From NCBI GenBank assembly GCA_964646885.1, contig CAZYFM010000003.1:1-64000 (forward strand): DNA of 64,000 nucleotides, in the 5' to 3' direction. Of the stretch, positions 22,905 to 32,600 are shown one piece after another. Numbering within the stretch: the stretch's first letter is position 1; each line of letters begins with the position of its first letter. The position numbers and the translations under genes were made by a program. The notes beneath the pieces were generated by a model. It was not told the DNA's origin and made no database searches. It saw only the letters and a program-made list of their open reading frames with translations. This stretch comes from SZUA-430 sp964646885. Lineage in GTDB: Bacteria; Pseudomonadota; Alphaproteobacteria; Micropepsales; Micropepsaceae.

Positions 22905-24032
22905 ATGCGCATCAGGACCATCGTCACCGTTCTTGCGGCACTCCTTGCACTCATGGCCGCATCGTTGAGCCGGGCAGATGATCCCTGGACGGACCAGGAA
23001 GTCAGCGACAGCGATCCGGTCGTGACATCGGAGGACGGCGTTGACCGGCCAGGATCGGACTTCTGGCTCATACGCTTCAACGGCCCCTCAGCCTACGGTC
23101 CCTGCGCGTTTCACTGCCGCAACACGCCGCGCTGCGGCGCGTACACGGTCGTTCGCCCGACGACACCCGGCGGACAGTATCTCTGCTATCTCAAGGACCG
23201 CGCGCCTGAACCCGTCAGCAACACGTGCTGTCGCTCGGGCGTGAAGCAGGACTGGAGACCGCTGACAGCCGAGCAACTGGCAAGCGACGCGAGGCTGCGC
23301 CGAACGCCGGCTTTCGGTGAAGCCTTTCCGGCCCCCGCGGCCCCTCGCCCGCCCCTGCCGCGCGACGCCTTGCAGGTCCCCACCACCATCAACCCCATCT
23401 CTCCCTTGCCGCCGTCGACCCCACCGGAACCGGCCTTTGGCACACCGATCCCCGGCGTGAGTGCCGTCGACGGCACCGATCGCATGGGCAGTGACTACCG
23501 GCGCATCCATCCGGCAACGACCGCACGCGCCTGTGCAGAGGCCTGCGCCGGAGACCAGCCGCGCTGCCGCGCCTACACTTTCGTGCGCGCCAGCTTCCAG
23601 GAGACCGCGCCCGTCTGTTACCTCAAGGAAGCCGTTCCGGCCGAAAGCCCCGATCCGTGCTGCGTGTCGGGCGTCGTTGATGGAGCCGGTTCGAATGCAG
23701 CAACGCCGGCCACCCCCGCTCGACCGCTGGGTCCGGCCGGCAGCTATGACCGCGCTCCGGGCCGGTATGAAGGCGCCAGCGCGTCGCTGATCAACCAGCT
23801 TTCCTCGTCCGACCGGCGCTGGCCAAGCGGCGTCCCCTTCGACGTGAGTGGATGCGAAGCCGCCTGCGACAACCCTGGTCGTTTCACGGGTTCGGGCTCG
23901 GAACGACGCGTGTGCGTGGCCTACTCATTCATGCAGCCCCATGGACCGCACGAAGGAACATGCACCACCTTCGAGACCGTTCCGCCCACGATCGCGCCGG
24001 ATGACCACACCACGTCGGGACGTCGGAGATAG
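22905..24032 (+). CDS. Secreted protein with three PAN/Apple-like repeats
   Basis: A protein of 375 residues with signal peptide MRIRTIVTVLAALLALMAAS. The mature part has three similar cysteine-rich units separated by Pro-rich linkers. Units one and two share GVDR/DGTDR-x-GSD, a C-x3-C pair, R-C-x-AYT-V, a C-YLK, and CC-x-SGV; the third is more divergent. This spacing is that of PAN/Apple domains, which bind proteins or carbohydrates through disulfide-tied loops. No catalytic domain is seen. The ATG at 22905 begins the signal peptide; the longer frame upstream is rejected. Confidence 0.85.
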   Translation: MRIRTIVTVLAALLALMAASLSRADDPWTDQEVSDSDPVVTSEDGVDRPGSDFWLIRFNGPSAYGPCAFHCRNTPRCGAYTVVRPTTPGGQYLCYLKDRAPEPVSNTCCRSGVKQDWRPLTAEQLASDARLRRTPAFGEAFPAPAAPRPPLPRDALQVPTTINPISPLPPSTPPEPAFGTPIPGVSAVDGTDRMGSDYRRIHPATTARACAEACAGDQPRCRAYTFVRASFQETAPVCYLKEAVPAESPDPCCVSGVVDGAGSNAATPATPARPLGPAGSYDRAPGRYEGASASLINQLSSSDRRWPSGVPFDVSGCEAACDNPGRFTGSGSERRVCVAYSFMQPHGPHEGTCTTFETVPPTIAPDDHTTSGRRR

Positions 24033-24078
24033 CCGGCGGAGCGCCGGCCTTCACCGCGCTCCCGCCGCCTGAAGGATC

Positions 24079-25374
24079 TCAGTTGATCTTGAAGCGCACC
24101 GGCATGGTCTTCGGGCCATTCACGAAGTTGGCTGCCGACAGCTTCGGCGTGCCGTCGAACTCGATCCACTCCAGCCGGGGAATGAGTTCGTCGAACAGCG
24201 CCTTCATTTCCATCTTCGCCAGATGCTGGCCGATGCAGACATGGGCGCCATAGCCGAAGGAAAGCAGGCGGTTGGGTGATCGATCAACCTTGAAGCGGAA
24301 GGGTTCATCGAAAACTTCCTCGTCGCGATTGCCCGAGGGGTAGCAAAGCATGAGCCAGTCGCCGGCACGGATCTTCTGCCCCCGCATCTCGTAGTCCGCC
24401 GTCGCCGAACGCATGAAGTGGCGAACCGGCGTGGTCCAGCGAATGGACTCGTCGACAAAACCGGACATCAGCGAGGGATCTGCCTTCAGCTTCCGGAACT
24501 CGTCGGGGTTCTCGATGAGCGCCCACATGCCACCGGCAGTCGACGAACTCGTCGTGTCATGTCCGGCCGTGGCGACAATGACGTAGTAGCTCATGGCATT
24601 GAAGGGATCGAGCGGCTGTCCGTCGATCATGCCGTTGGCAATCACGCTGGCCACGTCGTCCCGAGGCCGTGCGCGGCGGTCCTCGGTGATCGCGTTGAAG
24701 TACTGGAAGAAATCCATCACGACAGACTGGAGCGACGCAACGGCATCATCGCTGAGCAGCTTTGCGAAACGGTTCGATGCCGTCCCGTCCCGCGCCAGCT
24801 CGGGGTCGGTCGCCCCGAACAGCTGTTGCGTCAGCTTGAGCATCCGGGCCTCATCGGACTCCGGCACGCCAAGGATGTCCATGATCACCCGCAACGGATA
24901 CCAGACAGCCACGTCATTGACGAAGTCGCAGCTGCCCCCGCGTTCCGCCATGCGATCCACGTAGATCTTGGCCAGCTGGCGCAGGCGAGGTTCCAGCTTT
25001 CGCAGGTTCTGAGGCAGGAACCAGGACTGCGTCAGCATCCTGTACTTCGGATGCTCGGGCGGATCCATCTGCACCAGCGACTTCACCAGGTGCGGCGTGC
25101 CCGTGATCTTCATCACCTGCGCCGTCGCTTCCTTTGTCGTGAACGTCGTCGGCCGCGCGCCATTCAGGAACAGGGAGTTCTGCCGGCTAATATCAAGGAT
25201 ATCGGCATGTTTGGTCACCATCCAGAAGGGCTCGCACCCCTCGATCTCGGCGACTGCCAGCGGGTACTTCGCCCGCAGTTCGGTGAAGGTCCCGTGGATG
25301 CGGTCCATGTCCGCATGGGCCAGGGGATCGACAACGTTGATGGCCAGATCATCCGGAACGCGGGGTGCGGTCAT
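24079..25374 (-). CDS. Cytochrome P450, CYP108 (P450terp)-like
   Basis: Soluble bacterial P450 of 431 residues. The I-helix motif is ATAGHDTTSSST, the ExxR helix is DESIRW, and the heme-thiolate loop is SFGYGAHVCIGQHLAKME with Cys380. Many segments resemble P450terp (CYP108) as I recall it, including HADILDI, YYVIVATAGHDTTSS and the tail NFVNGPKTMPVRF, which points to hydroxylation of cyclic terpenoid, alicyclic or steroid-like compounds. It ends a minus-strand series in which two acyl-CoA dehydrogenases precede it by three and thirty bases. No ferredoxin or reductase partner is adjacent. Substrate is inferred, not shown. Confidence 0.92.
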   Translation of the reverse strand: MTAPRVPDDLAINVVDPLAHADMDRIHGTFTELRAKYPLAVAEIEGCEPFWMVTKHADILDISRQNSLFLNGARPTTFTTKEATAQVMKITGTPHLVKSLVQMDPPEHPKYRMLTQSWFLPQNLRKLEPRLRQLAKIYVDRMAERGGSCDFVNDVAVWYPLRVIMDILGVPESDEARMLKLTQQLFGATDPELARDGTASNRFAKLLSDDAVASLQSVVMDFFQYFNAITEDRRARPRDDVASVIANGMIDGQPLDPFNAMSYYVIVATAGHDTTSSSTAGGMWALIENPDEFRKLKADPSLMSGFVDESIRWTTPVRHFMRSATADYEMRGQKIRAGDWLMLCYPSGNRDEEVFDEPFRFKVDRSPNRLLSFGYGAHVCIGQHLAKMEMKALFDELIPRLEWIEFDGTPKLSAANFVNGPKTMPVRFKIN

Positions 25375-25377
25375 GGC

Positions 25378-26622
25378 TTAGCGGCCCGTCGGCAGCTTGT
25401 TGTACGGAATATCCTTGTCGACACGGATGTCGGCCGGAAGACCGAGCACGCGTTCGGCAATGATGTTCTTCAGGATCTCGTCCGTTCCGCCGGCGATGCG
25501 AAGACCCGGCGCCCACATGAACGACTGCTGGAACGCACCCACCTGCGGGGAGTCATCGCCCACCATGATGCCGCCCATGTCCTCGAGGTCCATCGCGAAG
25601 GACGCGAGGTCCTGCATCTTCGGCGCCACGACGATCTTGGCGATCGAGGCTTCGGGACCCGGCACGCGGCCCTGGCTCAGCGCTGTCAGCGTGCGGTAGG
25701 TCGTGTACTTGAGACCCTGGCCGCGAACATACCACTCTGCGATGCGCTCGCGCACGGCCGCGTTGCGGATGGCGGGACCATCCTCGAGCTCCGTCTCGCG
25801 GGCAAGAGCGAGGAGTTCCTTCACGTCCGTGCCGGAACCGCCCTGGCCGCCACCGACAGCGAGGCGCTCGTGCATGAGCGTCGTCAGCGCGACCGACCAG
25901 CCGTCACCGACATTGCCCAGACGCTGCGAGTCAGGAATTCGGACGTTCGTGAAATAGACTTCGTTGAAGTTCGCGCCACCCGACATCTGCTTGATCGGGC
26001 GCACTTCAACGCCCGGCGACTTCATGTCGAGATAGAACATCGTCAGGCCCTTGTGCTTCGGCACATTCGGGTCCGTACGCGTCAGCAGGATGCCGAAATC
26101 CGAATAGTGGGCGCCGGACGTCCAGACCTTCTGGCCGTTGACGATCCAGTCATTGCCATCCTTCTCGGCGCGCGTGCGCAGGCCCGCGACGTCGGATCCG
26201 GCCGCAGGCTCAGAGAAGAGCTGGCACCAGATTTCCTCGCCATAGAGCGCCGGCTTCACATAGCGTGCCGCCACGTCCTTCGACGCATAGTGCGTGACGG
26301 TCGGAATGCACATGCCAAGGCCGATGTCGAAGAACCCGCCGGGCACGTCGAACTTGCCTTCTTCCTGGTTATAGATGACCTGCTGCATCGGCGTGCCGCC
26401 GAGGCCGCCATTCTCCTTCGGCCAGGTGATCTTGGCATAGCCCTTGGCCGCCTTCTTCGCCTGCCAGGCCTTCGCGGCCTTCAGCGCTTCCTTTTCGTCG
26501 CGCTGGTAGCGTGGATTGCCGGTGGCAAACCCTGCCGGTGACTTCGGCTTCGCATTCGCCTCGAGCCAGGCGCGGACTTCCGCGCGGAACTTCGCTTCTT
26601 CGGGTGTATCGTTGAAATCCAT
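25378..26622 (-). CDS. Acyl-CoA dehydrogenase (first of a pair)
   Basis: FAD enzyme of 414 residues introducing a 2,3 double bond into acyl-CoA. Visible: EIWCQLFSEPAAGSDVAGL (FAD and substrate binding), WIVNGQKVWTSGAHYSDFGILLTRT, and the C-terminal GGTDEILKNIIAERVLG. It sits between its partner acyl-CoA dehydrogenase (30 bases upstream) and the P450 (three bases downstream). Paired acyl-CoA dehydrogenases of two different types are known as alpha2-beta2 heterotetramers acting on bulky substrates such as steroid side chains in actinobacteria; whether this pair forms one is inference. Confidence 0.93.
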   Translation of the reverse strand: MDFNDTPEEAKFRAEVRAWLEANAKPKSPAGFATGNPRYQRDEKEALKAAKAWQAKKAAKGYAKITWPKENGGLGGTPMQQVIYNQEEGKFDVPGGFFDIGLGMCIPTVTHYASKDVAARYVKPALYGEEIWCQLFSEPAAGSDVAGLRTRAEKDGNDWIVNGQKVWTSGAHYSDFGILLTRTDPNVPKHKGLTMFYLDMKSPGVEVRPIKQMSGGANFNEVYFTNVRIPDSQRLGNVGDGWSVALTTLMHERLAVGGGQGGSGTDVKELLALARETELEDGPAIRNAAVRERIAEWYVRGQGLKYTTYRTLTALSQGRVPGPEASIAKIVVAPKMQDLASFAMDLEDMGGIMVGDDSPQVGAFQQSFMWAPGLRIAGGTDEILKNIIAERVLGLPADIRVDKDIPYNKLPTGR

Positions 26623-26652
26623 GGAATGTGTCTCTCTGTTCTGCGGATGGGG

Positions 26653-27780
26653 TCAGGCGACGTTCTTCTTCTCGAGGTGGCCGACCAGGCGGTCCTTCCA
26701 CACACGAGAGGAACCGAGCGCCAGGCCCAGGTTCTTTGCACGACGATAATAGAGGTGGCAGTCCAGCTCCCACGTGAAGCCCATGCCGCCATGCGTCTGG
26801 ATGTTTTCCTTCGCGGCATTGTGGAAGGCGTCGATGGCGCTCACGCGCGCACCGGCCGCAGCTTCGGGAAGTTCAGCCGCATTCGTCGACAGTGCCCAGG
26901 CGCCGAAATAGGCATTGGAGCGCGCCAGCTCGTTGAGCACATACATGTCGGCAAGCTTGTGCTTGATCGCCTGGAACGACGCGATTGTGCGACCGAAGGC
27001 ATAACGGTTCAGGGCATAGTCCTTCGCCATCTGCAGGCAGGCATCGGCACCGCCCACCTGTTCAAAGGCCATCAGGACCGCAGCGCGATCAAGGATGCGC
27101 TTCGCGAGGTCCCAGCCCTCGCCGGCATCGCCGAGCGCTTCGCCGGTCGCGCCCTTGAAAGAGATCTCGGCCTGGCTGCGCGACGGATCCACCGTCTTCA
27201 CCTCGCGGCGCGTCACGCCTGCACCCTTCAGGTCGACAATGGCCAGTGACAGCGTGCGCTCTCCGGCACCGTCCGCGCTCTTCGCAAGCACGACCGCAAA
27301 GTCGGCGACGTCGCCATCGGCCACCGGGATCTTCGTGCCATCCACCTTTCCACCCTTGAACGTCGTCTTGATCGTCTTCGGGCTTGGCGGCTGCGCGCCT
27401 TCTGCAATGGCGAAGGTTCCGATGATCTCTCCCGCCGCAAGCTTGGGCAGGTACTTCTTCTTCTGGGCATCGCTGCCGGCCAGGAGGAGCGCTTCGGTCG
27501 CGAGATAAACCGAAGAGGCGAACGGAACCGGCGCCACCACGCGTCCCAGCTCTTCCGCGATCACGCACAGTTCGAGATGCCCGAGGCCCAGTCCGCCGAA
27601 CTCTTCCGGCACGGCCGTTCCCAGCCAGCCCATCTCGGCGATCTGCTTCCACAGCGCCTTGTCATAGGGTTCGTCACCCTCGAGGATCTTGCGCACGACT
27701 TTCGGCGTGCACTTCTCGGAGAGGAACTTGCGTGCCTGCTCCTTCAGCATTTTCTGGTCTTCGGAGAAATCGAAATTCAT
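26653..27780 (-). CDS. Acyl-CoA dehydrogenase (second of a pair)
   Basis: A 375-residue member of the family: MNFDFSEDQKMLKEQARKFL at the start, then MGWLGTAVPEEFGGLGLG, YAFGRTIASFQAIKHKLADMY, and the C-terminal ENIQTHGGMGFTWELDCHLYYRRA. In the heteromeric dehydrogenases this subunit type often carries the catalytic base near GGxGFTWE. First structural gene after the MarR gene, 44 bases downstream, so it could share a transcript with it. It pairs with the other acyl-CoA dehydrogenase 30 bases downstream. Confidence 0.93.
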   Translation of the reverse strand: MNFDFSEDQKMLKEQARKFLSEKCTPKVVRKILEGDEPYDKALWKQIAEMGWLGTAVPEEFGGLGLGHLELCVIAEELGRVVAPVPFASSVYLATEALLLAGSDAQKKKYLPKLAAGEIIGTFAIAEGAQPPSPKTIKTTFKGGKVDGTKIPVADGDVADFAVVLAKSADGAGERTLSLAIVDLKGAGVTRREVKTVDPSRSQAEISFKGATGEALGDAGEGWDLAKRILDRAAVLMAFEQVGGADACLQMAKDYALNRYAFGRTIASFQAIKHKLADMYVLNELARSNAYFGAWALSTNAAELPEAAAGARVSAIDAFHNAAKENIQTHGGMGFTWELDCHLYYRRAKNLGLALGSSRVWKDRLVGHLEKKNVA

Positions 27781-27824
27781 GGGTCGCCCTCAAAGTTATT
27801 GTCTTTGAAGCGGCGCCCCTGGTG

Positions 27825-28352
27825 TCAGTCCTCGGCGCCGCCGAGATTGCGCTTCAGCCTGTCGAGTCGCGCAATCAATTCCTTGAGCTCACTCTGTCGC
27901 ACACCTTGCAACATCTGCGCAAATGTTGCCTTTGCTGCGGTTGCGATCTGGTCCGCGAAGCGGTCAATCTTTGACGTAACGGAAACCAGTTTGGCCCGCC
28001 GGTCCTTCGGATGATTTTTTCGGACGACCCATCCGCCGTCCTCGAGGCGGTCGATGATCTTGCCGAGCGGCGCCTTCTCCATCTCCAGCAGATCGGCGAG
28101 CTCTGTCTGTGAAATCCCGCCGCCGGCACGGTCGAGGGTAAAGAGCACGCGCAGCTGCACGCGCGTCAGGCCGAGGTGCCCGACCTTGGCCTCGAAATTC
28201 CGGCTTAACAACCTGTGAATATCGACGAAAAGCCAGCTCAACCGGGACTCGGTCTCCATGAGGACGCGCCATTCCTCAAGAGACCGTCCGCGGGCTGGGG
28301 CCTTTGACCCGGCCGCCTTGGCCCGTTCCGGCGACGAATATGCCTCACTCAC
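27825..28352 (-). CDS. MarR-family transcriptional regulator
   Basis: A 175-residue winged-helix protein. The core is typical of MarR: LGLTRVQLRVLFTLDRAGGGISQTELADLLEMEKAPLGKIIDRLEDGGWVVRK, followed by the wing NHPKDRRAKLVSVT and a dimerisation helix. An N-terminal tail of about 30 residues precedes the fold. Start is GTG at 28352. The gene sits between a divergent RND efflux operon and a co-directional catabolic operon (two acyl-CoA dehydrogenases and a P450), and a near-perfect palindrome overlaps both promoters, so it likely controls efflux and itself, and perhaps the catabolic genes. Confidence 0.9.
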   Translation of the reverse strand: MSEAYSSPERAKAAGSKAPARGRSLEEWRVLMETESRLSWLFVDIHRLLSRNFEAKVGHLGLTRVQLRVLFTLDRAGGGISQTELADLLEMEKAPLGKIIDRLEDGGWVVRKNHPKDRRAKLVSVTSKIDRFADQIATAAKATFAQMLQGVRQSELKELIARLDRLKRNLGGAED

Positions 28353-28368
28353 GGCAATCAGTTCCAGC

Positions 28369-28397
28369 TTTCACGAATTGGTATGGGTATATATAGT
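28369..28397 (+). promoter_or_regulatory. Candidate promoter of the RND efflux operon
   Basis: TTTCAC at 28369-28374 and TATAGT at 28392-28397, spacer 17 bases, placing the transcript start near 28404, inside the palindrome. Pattern match. Confidence 0.5.
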
Positions 28398-28412
28398 ATC
28401 CATGTATACTAT
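28393..28412. promoter_or_regulatory. Probable MarR operator palindrome
   Basis: ATAGTATCCATGTATACTAT, 20 bases with 9 of 10 symmetrical pairs, in the 87-base gap between marR and the RND operon. It covers the -10 and likely start of the efflux promoter and the -10 of the opposite promoter. MarR dimers bind such dyads of roughly this size. The local AT-richness stands out against the GC-rich neighbourhood. Confidence 0.7.
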
Positions 28413-28424
28413 CTTAACCGTCAA
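28395..28424 (-). promoter_or_regulatory. Candidate promoter of marR (minus strand)
   Basis: On the minus strand TTGACG lies at 28424-28419 and GATACT at 28400-28395, spacer 18 bases. It overlaps the palindrome and faces the efflux promoter, as expected for autoregulation. Confidence 0.45.
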
Positions 28425-28439
28425 CTGGTTTTTTGACAC

Positions 28440-29591
28440 ATGGCTGGTCCACGCATCCTGTCCCTCCTGATCGTCTCCACCCTGTCCCTGGGACTGGCAA
28501 CCTGCGGCAAGAAGGAAGCGGCAAAGGAGCCGGCAAAGCCCGTCGCGGCCGAGGCCATTGCAGTTACGACAGCCAAGGTGACAAAGGCCCAGGTCTCGGT
28601 TCCGATCCTTGCAACGGGATCGCTGACACCATCGCGCCAGACCGACATTGGCCCGTCCGTCGACGGCATCATCGAGGAAGTGATGGTCCATGTCGGCAGC
28701 CGCGTGAACAAGGGTGACCCGCTTTTCCGCACGCGCGATGTCGACGTGCGCCTGCAGCTGAAGGAGATCGAAAGCCAGGTCGCCCTCGCCCGCGCGCAGC
28801 TCACCAACGCACGCAACGAACTCAACCGCCAGAACTCGCTGAAGAGCGGCGGCTGGGTCAGCCAGACACGCATGGACACCACCAAGACCGGCGCCGACGT
28901 CGCAGCCGCACAGCTCGGTGTCTGGGAAGCGCGCCTCGCCCAGGTTCGCCAGCAGCTCGCCGACACGGTCGTGCGCGCGCCCTACAGGGGCGTGATCTCG
29001 CGCAAGGATGTCTATGAAGGCCGCTTCATGGCAACGCGCTTCGGTGGACTGCCCGGCGGCGCCAGCGGCGTCGTGCAGATCATGGGCATTGATCCCCTCG
29101 CGGTCATCGTCAACGCGCCGAGCTCCTATTTCGGACAGCTGAAGCTGGGCATGACAGGACGCATCCGCATCGACGGCGTCGACAAGCCCTACGAAGCGAA
29201 AGTCGCCGTGATCAACTACGGCGTCGACTACAAGTCGCGCGGCGTGGAAGTCCGCCTCGCGCTGCCCAATCCGGACTACAAGATCCTGCCTGGCCTCTAT
29301 GCGAAGGTCGAACTCATGCCCGAACCGCGCCCGGCGCTGGTCGTCGACCGCCGCACGATCCTTGGCAGCGACGGCGCCCGCCACGCCTTCATCCTCGAGA
29401 ACGGAAAGGCAAAGAAGGTGAAGCTGTCGGCCCGCGAGCTTGACGGCGAGCGCATGGAGATCCTCAGCAACATACCCGAAGGCACGGAACTCCTCGGCGG
29501 CCCGAACATCGACCAGCTGTCGGATGGCGCGCCCGTCCGGCTCGAAAAGCCCGCCGTCGCCGACAAGACCCCGACACAGGCACAACTCTAG
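28440..29591 (+). CDS. RND efflux periplasmic adaptor (membrane fusion protein)
   Basis: A 383-residue adaptor linking an inner-membrane RND pump to an outer-membrane channel. After the signal (MAGPRILSLLIVSTLSLGLATC, with an atypical lipobox that may or may not be used) come the barrel-sandwich/lipoyl half motif TGSLTPSRQTDIGPSVDGIIEEVMVHVGSRVNKGDPLF, a coiled-coil hairpin (LKEIESQVALARAQLTNARNELNRQ), and the second half VVRAPYRGVISRKDVYEG, then beta-barrel and membrane-proximal domains. There is no clear ribosome binding site before the ATG. The pump gene follows 15 bases later. No outer-membrane factor gene is adjacent. Confidence 0.93.
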   Translation: MAGPRILSLLIVSTLSLGLATCGKKEAAKEPAKPVAAEAIAVTTAKVTKAQVSVPILATGSLTPSRQTDIGPSVDGIIEEVMVHVGSRVNKGDPLFRTRDVDVRLQLKEIESQVALARAQLTNARNELNRQNSLKSGGWVSQTRMDTTKTGADVAAAQLGVWEARLAQVRQQLADTVVRAPYRGVISRKDVYEGRFMATRFGGLPGGASGVVQIMGIDPLAVIVNAPSSYFGQLKLGMTGRIRIDGVDKPYEAKVAVINYGVDYKSRGVEVRLALPNPDYKILPGLYAKVELMPEPRPALVVDRRTILGSDGARHAFILENGKAKKVKLSARELDGERMEILSNIPEGTELLGGPNIDQLSDGAPVRLEKPAVADKTPTQAQL

Positions 29592-29606
29592 GACTGGCCC
29601 TTCCCG

Positions 29607-32600
29607 ATGTGGATTTCCGACCTCTCCATTCGCCGGCCGGTCCTGGCGGTCATGCTGATCGGTGCGCTGGTCGCGCTGGGCTGGGTGTCGCTCCAGCGCA
29701 TCGGCGTCGACCTCTTCCCAAGGGTCGAGTTTCCCTATGTCACGGTCCAGACGGTCCTTGAGGGTGCAAGCCCCGACGCGGTCGAGACCGACATCACCGA
29801 CACGATCGAAGCGCAGGTCAACACGATCTCCGGCATCAAGTCGCTGACCTCGCAGAGCTTCGAGGGCGCCTCGCAGATCATGATCGAATTCGGCCTGAGC
29901 GAGAACGGGGACGTGAAGGCCCAGGACGTCCGCGACAAGGTCAACCTCGCCATCCGCGACCTGCCGCAGGACGCCGAGCAGCCCATCATCCAGAAGATCG
30001 ACCCGGACGCCGAGCCCATCCTGTCGGTCATGCTGTCGGGCGACATGCCGACGCGCGACCTGACCGAGTTCGCCGACAAGACCATCAAGGAACGCCTGCA
30101 GCGCATCACCGGCGTCGGCCAGGTCACGATCCTCGGCGGCCGCAAGCGCCAGATCCGCGTCTGGCTCGATGCCGACAAGCTGCGCGCCTACAACATCACG
30201 GCCGACGACGTTGTCGCCGCGATCCGCCGCGAAAACACCGATGTCCCGGGCGGCAACCTGGCCCTGCCGGGCGAGCGCACCGAATTCAGCGTCAAGACCA
30301 AGGGCGAAGTGCGCTCGGTCGAGGACTTCAGGAACATCGCCATCGCCTTCCGCCCGCTTCAGCTGCCGACACTCCTGGGCGACGTGGCGCGCATCGAGGA
30401 CGGCGCCGAAGACGAACGCACCTTCGCGACACTGAACGGCAAACCCGGCATCTCGCTCGAAATCCGCCGGCAGTCGGGCCAGAACACGGTAGAAGTCGCA
30501 AAGGCCATCAAGCAGGAAATCAATTCGCTCAAGGAACTCCTCCCGCCCGGCGTGGAGATGGTCCTCGCGCGCGACACCTCCCTCTTCATCGAGGACTCGA
30601 TCAACGACGTCGGCTTCGACATCGTGCTCGGCATCTTCCTCGTCATCATCATCACGATGGCCTTCCTGCTCGACTTCCGGGCCACGGTCATCGTGGCCGT
30701 CGCGATGCCCACCTCGCTGATCGCGACATTCTTCGCCTTCTACCTGGCAGACTTCACGCTCAACAACCTGACCCTGATGGCCTTCTCGGTCGCGGTCGGT
30801 CTCCTCGTCGACGACGCCATCGTGGTCCTCGAAAGCGTCCATCGCAAGCTCGAGGAAGGCATGTCACCGATGGAAGCGGCGTCGAAAGGCACCGCCGAAG
30901 TCGGCGTCGCCGTCATGGCCGGCACCTGGGCCGTGGTCGCCGTGTTCATTCCGATCGCCTTCATGGACGGCATCATTGGCCGCTTCTTCTACCACTATGG
31001 CCTTGCCATCGTGTTCTCGGTGATGGTTTCGCTGCTCGTCTCGCTGACGCTGACGCCGGCACTCTGCGCGAAGTTCCTGACCAAGCTGAAGCTGGGTCCC
31101 ATTGCACAGAAGGTCGAACACTTCCACCGCGGCATGGAAGAGGCCTATCGCCAGGGTCTCAAGTGGTCGCTGTCCCACCGCGTGATCGTGCTTGTGTCCG
31201 GCCTCGCATTCATCGTCGCCGGCATGATGTTCGCCCGCGGCCTGCCCTTCGACTTCCAGTCCAAGGCCGACCGCTCCGAGTTCCTGGGCCAGGTTGACCT
31301 GCCGTTCGGCACGGGCATCGCGGAAGCCAAGGAGGTCAGCCAGCGCATCAGCAAGACACTGCTGGCTCTCCCCGACATCCGGACCGTCTTCGTCACCGTC
31401 GGCGGCGGCACGCAGGCCCGCATCAACCGCATCAGCATCTACGCCGGCCTCACGCCCAAGAAGGAGCGTGACCGCGACCAGTTCGTGATCATGCAGGAAG
31501 CCCGCCTCGCCCTGGCGCGCGCCATCCCCGAGGCCAAGCACATCGAGGCCACGGAAGTCCCCTGGATCGGCGGCAACTCGAGCTTCAACGTCGCCATCAC
31601 CTATTCGCTCCAGGGCCCTTCGCTCGAGCAACTGCGTGAGAAGGCCGACGCGATCGTCGCCGCGATGCGATCCGACAAGGCCACCTTCACGGACGTCCGC
31701 TCGTCCTACGAACCGGGCAAGCCGGAAGTGCAGATCAATGTTGATCGTGACAGGGCCGCGGATCTCGGCGCCGCGATCAGGCCATTGGCCACCACGATCC
31801 GTGCCCTCGTCGGCGGCGTCGATGCCGGCACTTACGAGGAATTCGGCAACCGCTACGACGTGCGCGTGCGCCTGGAGGAAACCCAGCGCGACGACCCGTC
31901 AAAGCTGTCGCAGATCCAGGTCCGCACGAACAACGGCAACCTCGTCGACCTCGCCAGCATGGCCACGTTCCGCATCGAGGAAAGTCCCGCCCAGGTCGAC
32001 CGCCGCAACCGCGCCCGCACGATTACCGTGATGGCGAACACCCCGCCGGGTGTTGCCCTCGGCACCGCCACCGAGACGATGCAGAAGCTTGTGTCGAAGA
32101 TCGGCCTGCCGCCGGGATACAAGGGCACGTTCATCGGCCAGGCGGAGCGCATGAAGGAAGCCGCCGACGCGATCGCCTTCGCGTTCCTGCTCGCAATCAT
32201 GGCGCTCTACATGATCCTTGCCAGCCAGTTCAACAGCTTCTCCCAGCCGGCCATCATCATGCTGACCGCCCCGCTGTCCTTCGTCGGCGCCTTCGCCGCA
32301 CTCTGGATCTCGGGCATGACGCTGACGATGTTCGCGCAGATCGGCATGATCGCGCTGATGGGTCTCGTGATGAAGAACGGCATCCTGCTCGTCGACTATG
32401 CCAACACAGCGCGCGAACAGCGCGGCCTCTCGGCGTACGACGCGATCTCGGAAGCCGGCCCGCGCCGCATGCGCCCCGTGCTGATGACACAGCTCGCCAC
32501 GGTCTTCGGCATGATCCCTGTCGCGATCTCGGTCAGCCAGGGTGCGGAATTCCGCAATGGCATGGGCGTGCTGATCATCGGTGGCATTCTCTCCTCCACC

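Noticed and set aside
24418..26541. A 707-residue plus-strand open frame
   Set aside because: Shadow of the P450 and acyl-CoA dehydrogenase genes on the minus strand; His- and Arg-rich with no fold marks.
28371..30842. An 823-residue minus-strand open frame
   Set aside because: It lies fully over the adaptor and RND pump genes in GC-rich codon-shadow frame, with low-complexity acidic and valine-rich sequence and no motif.
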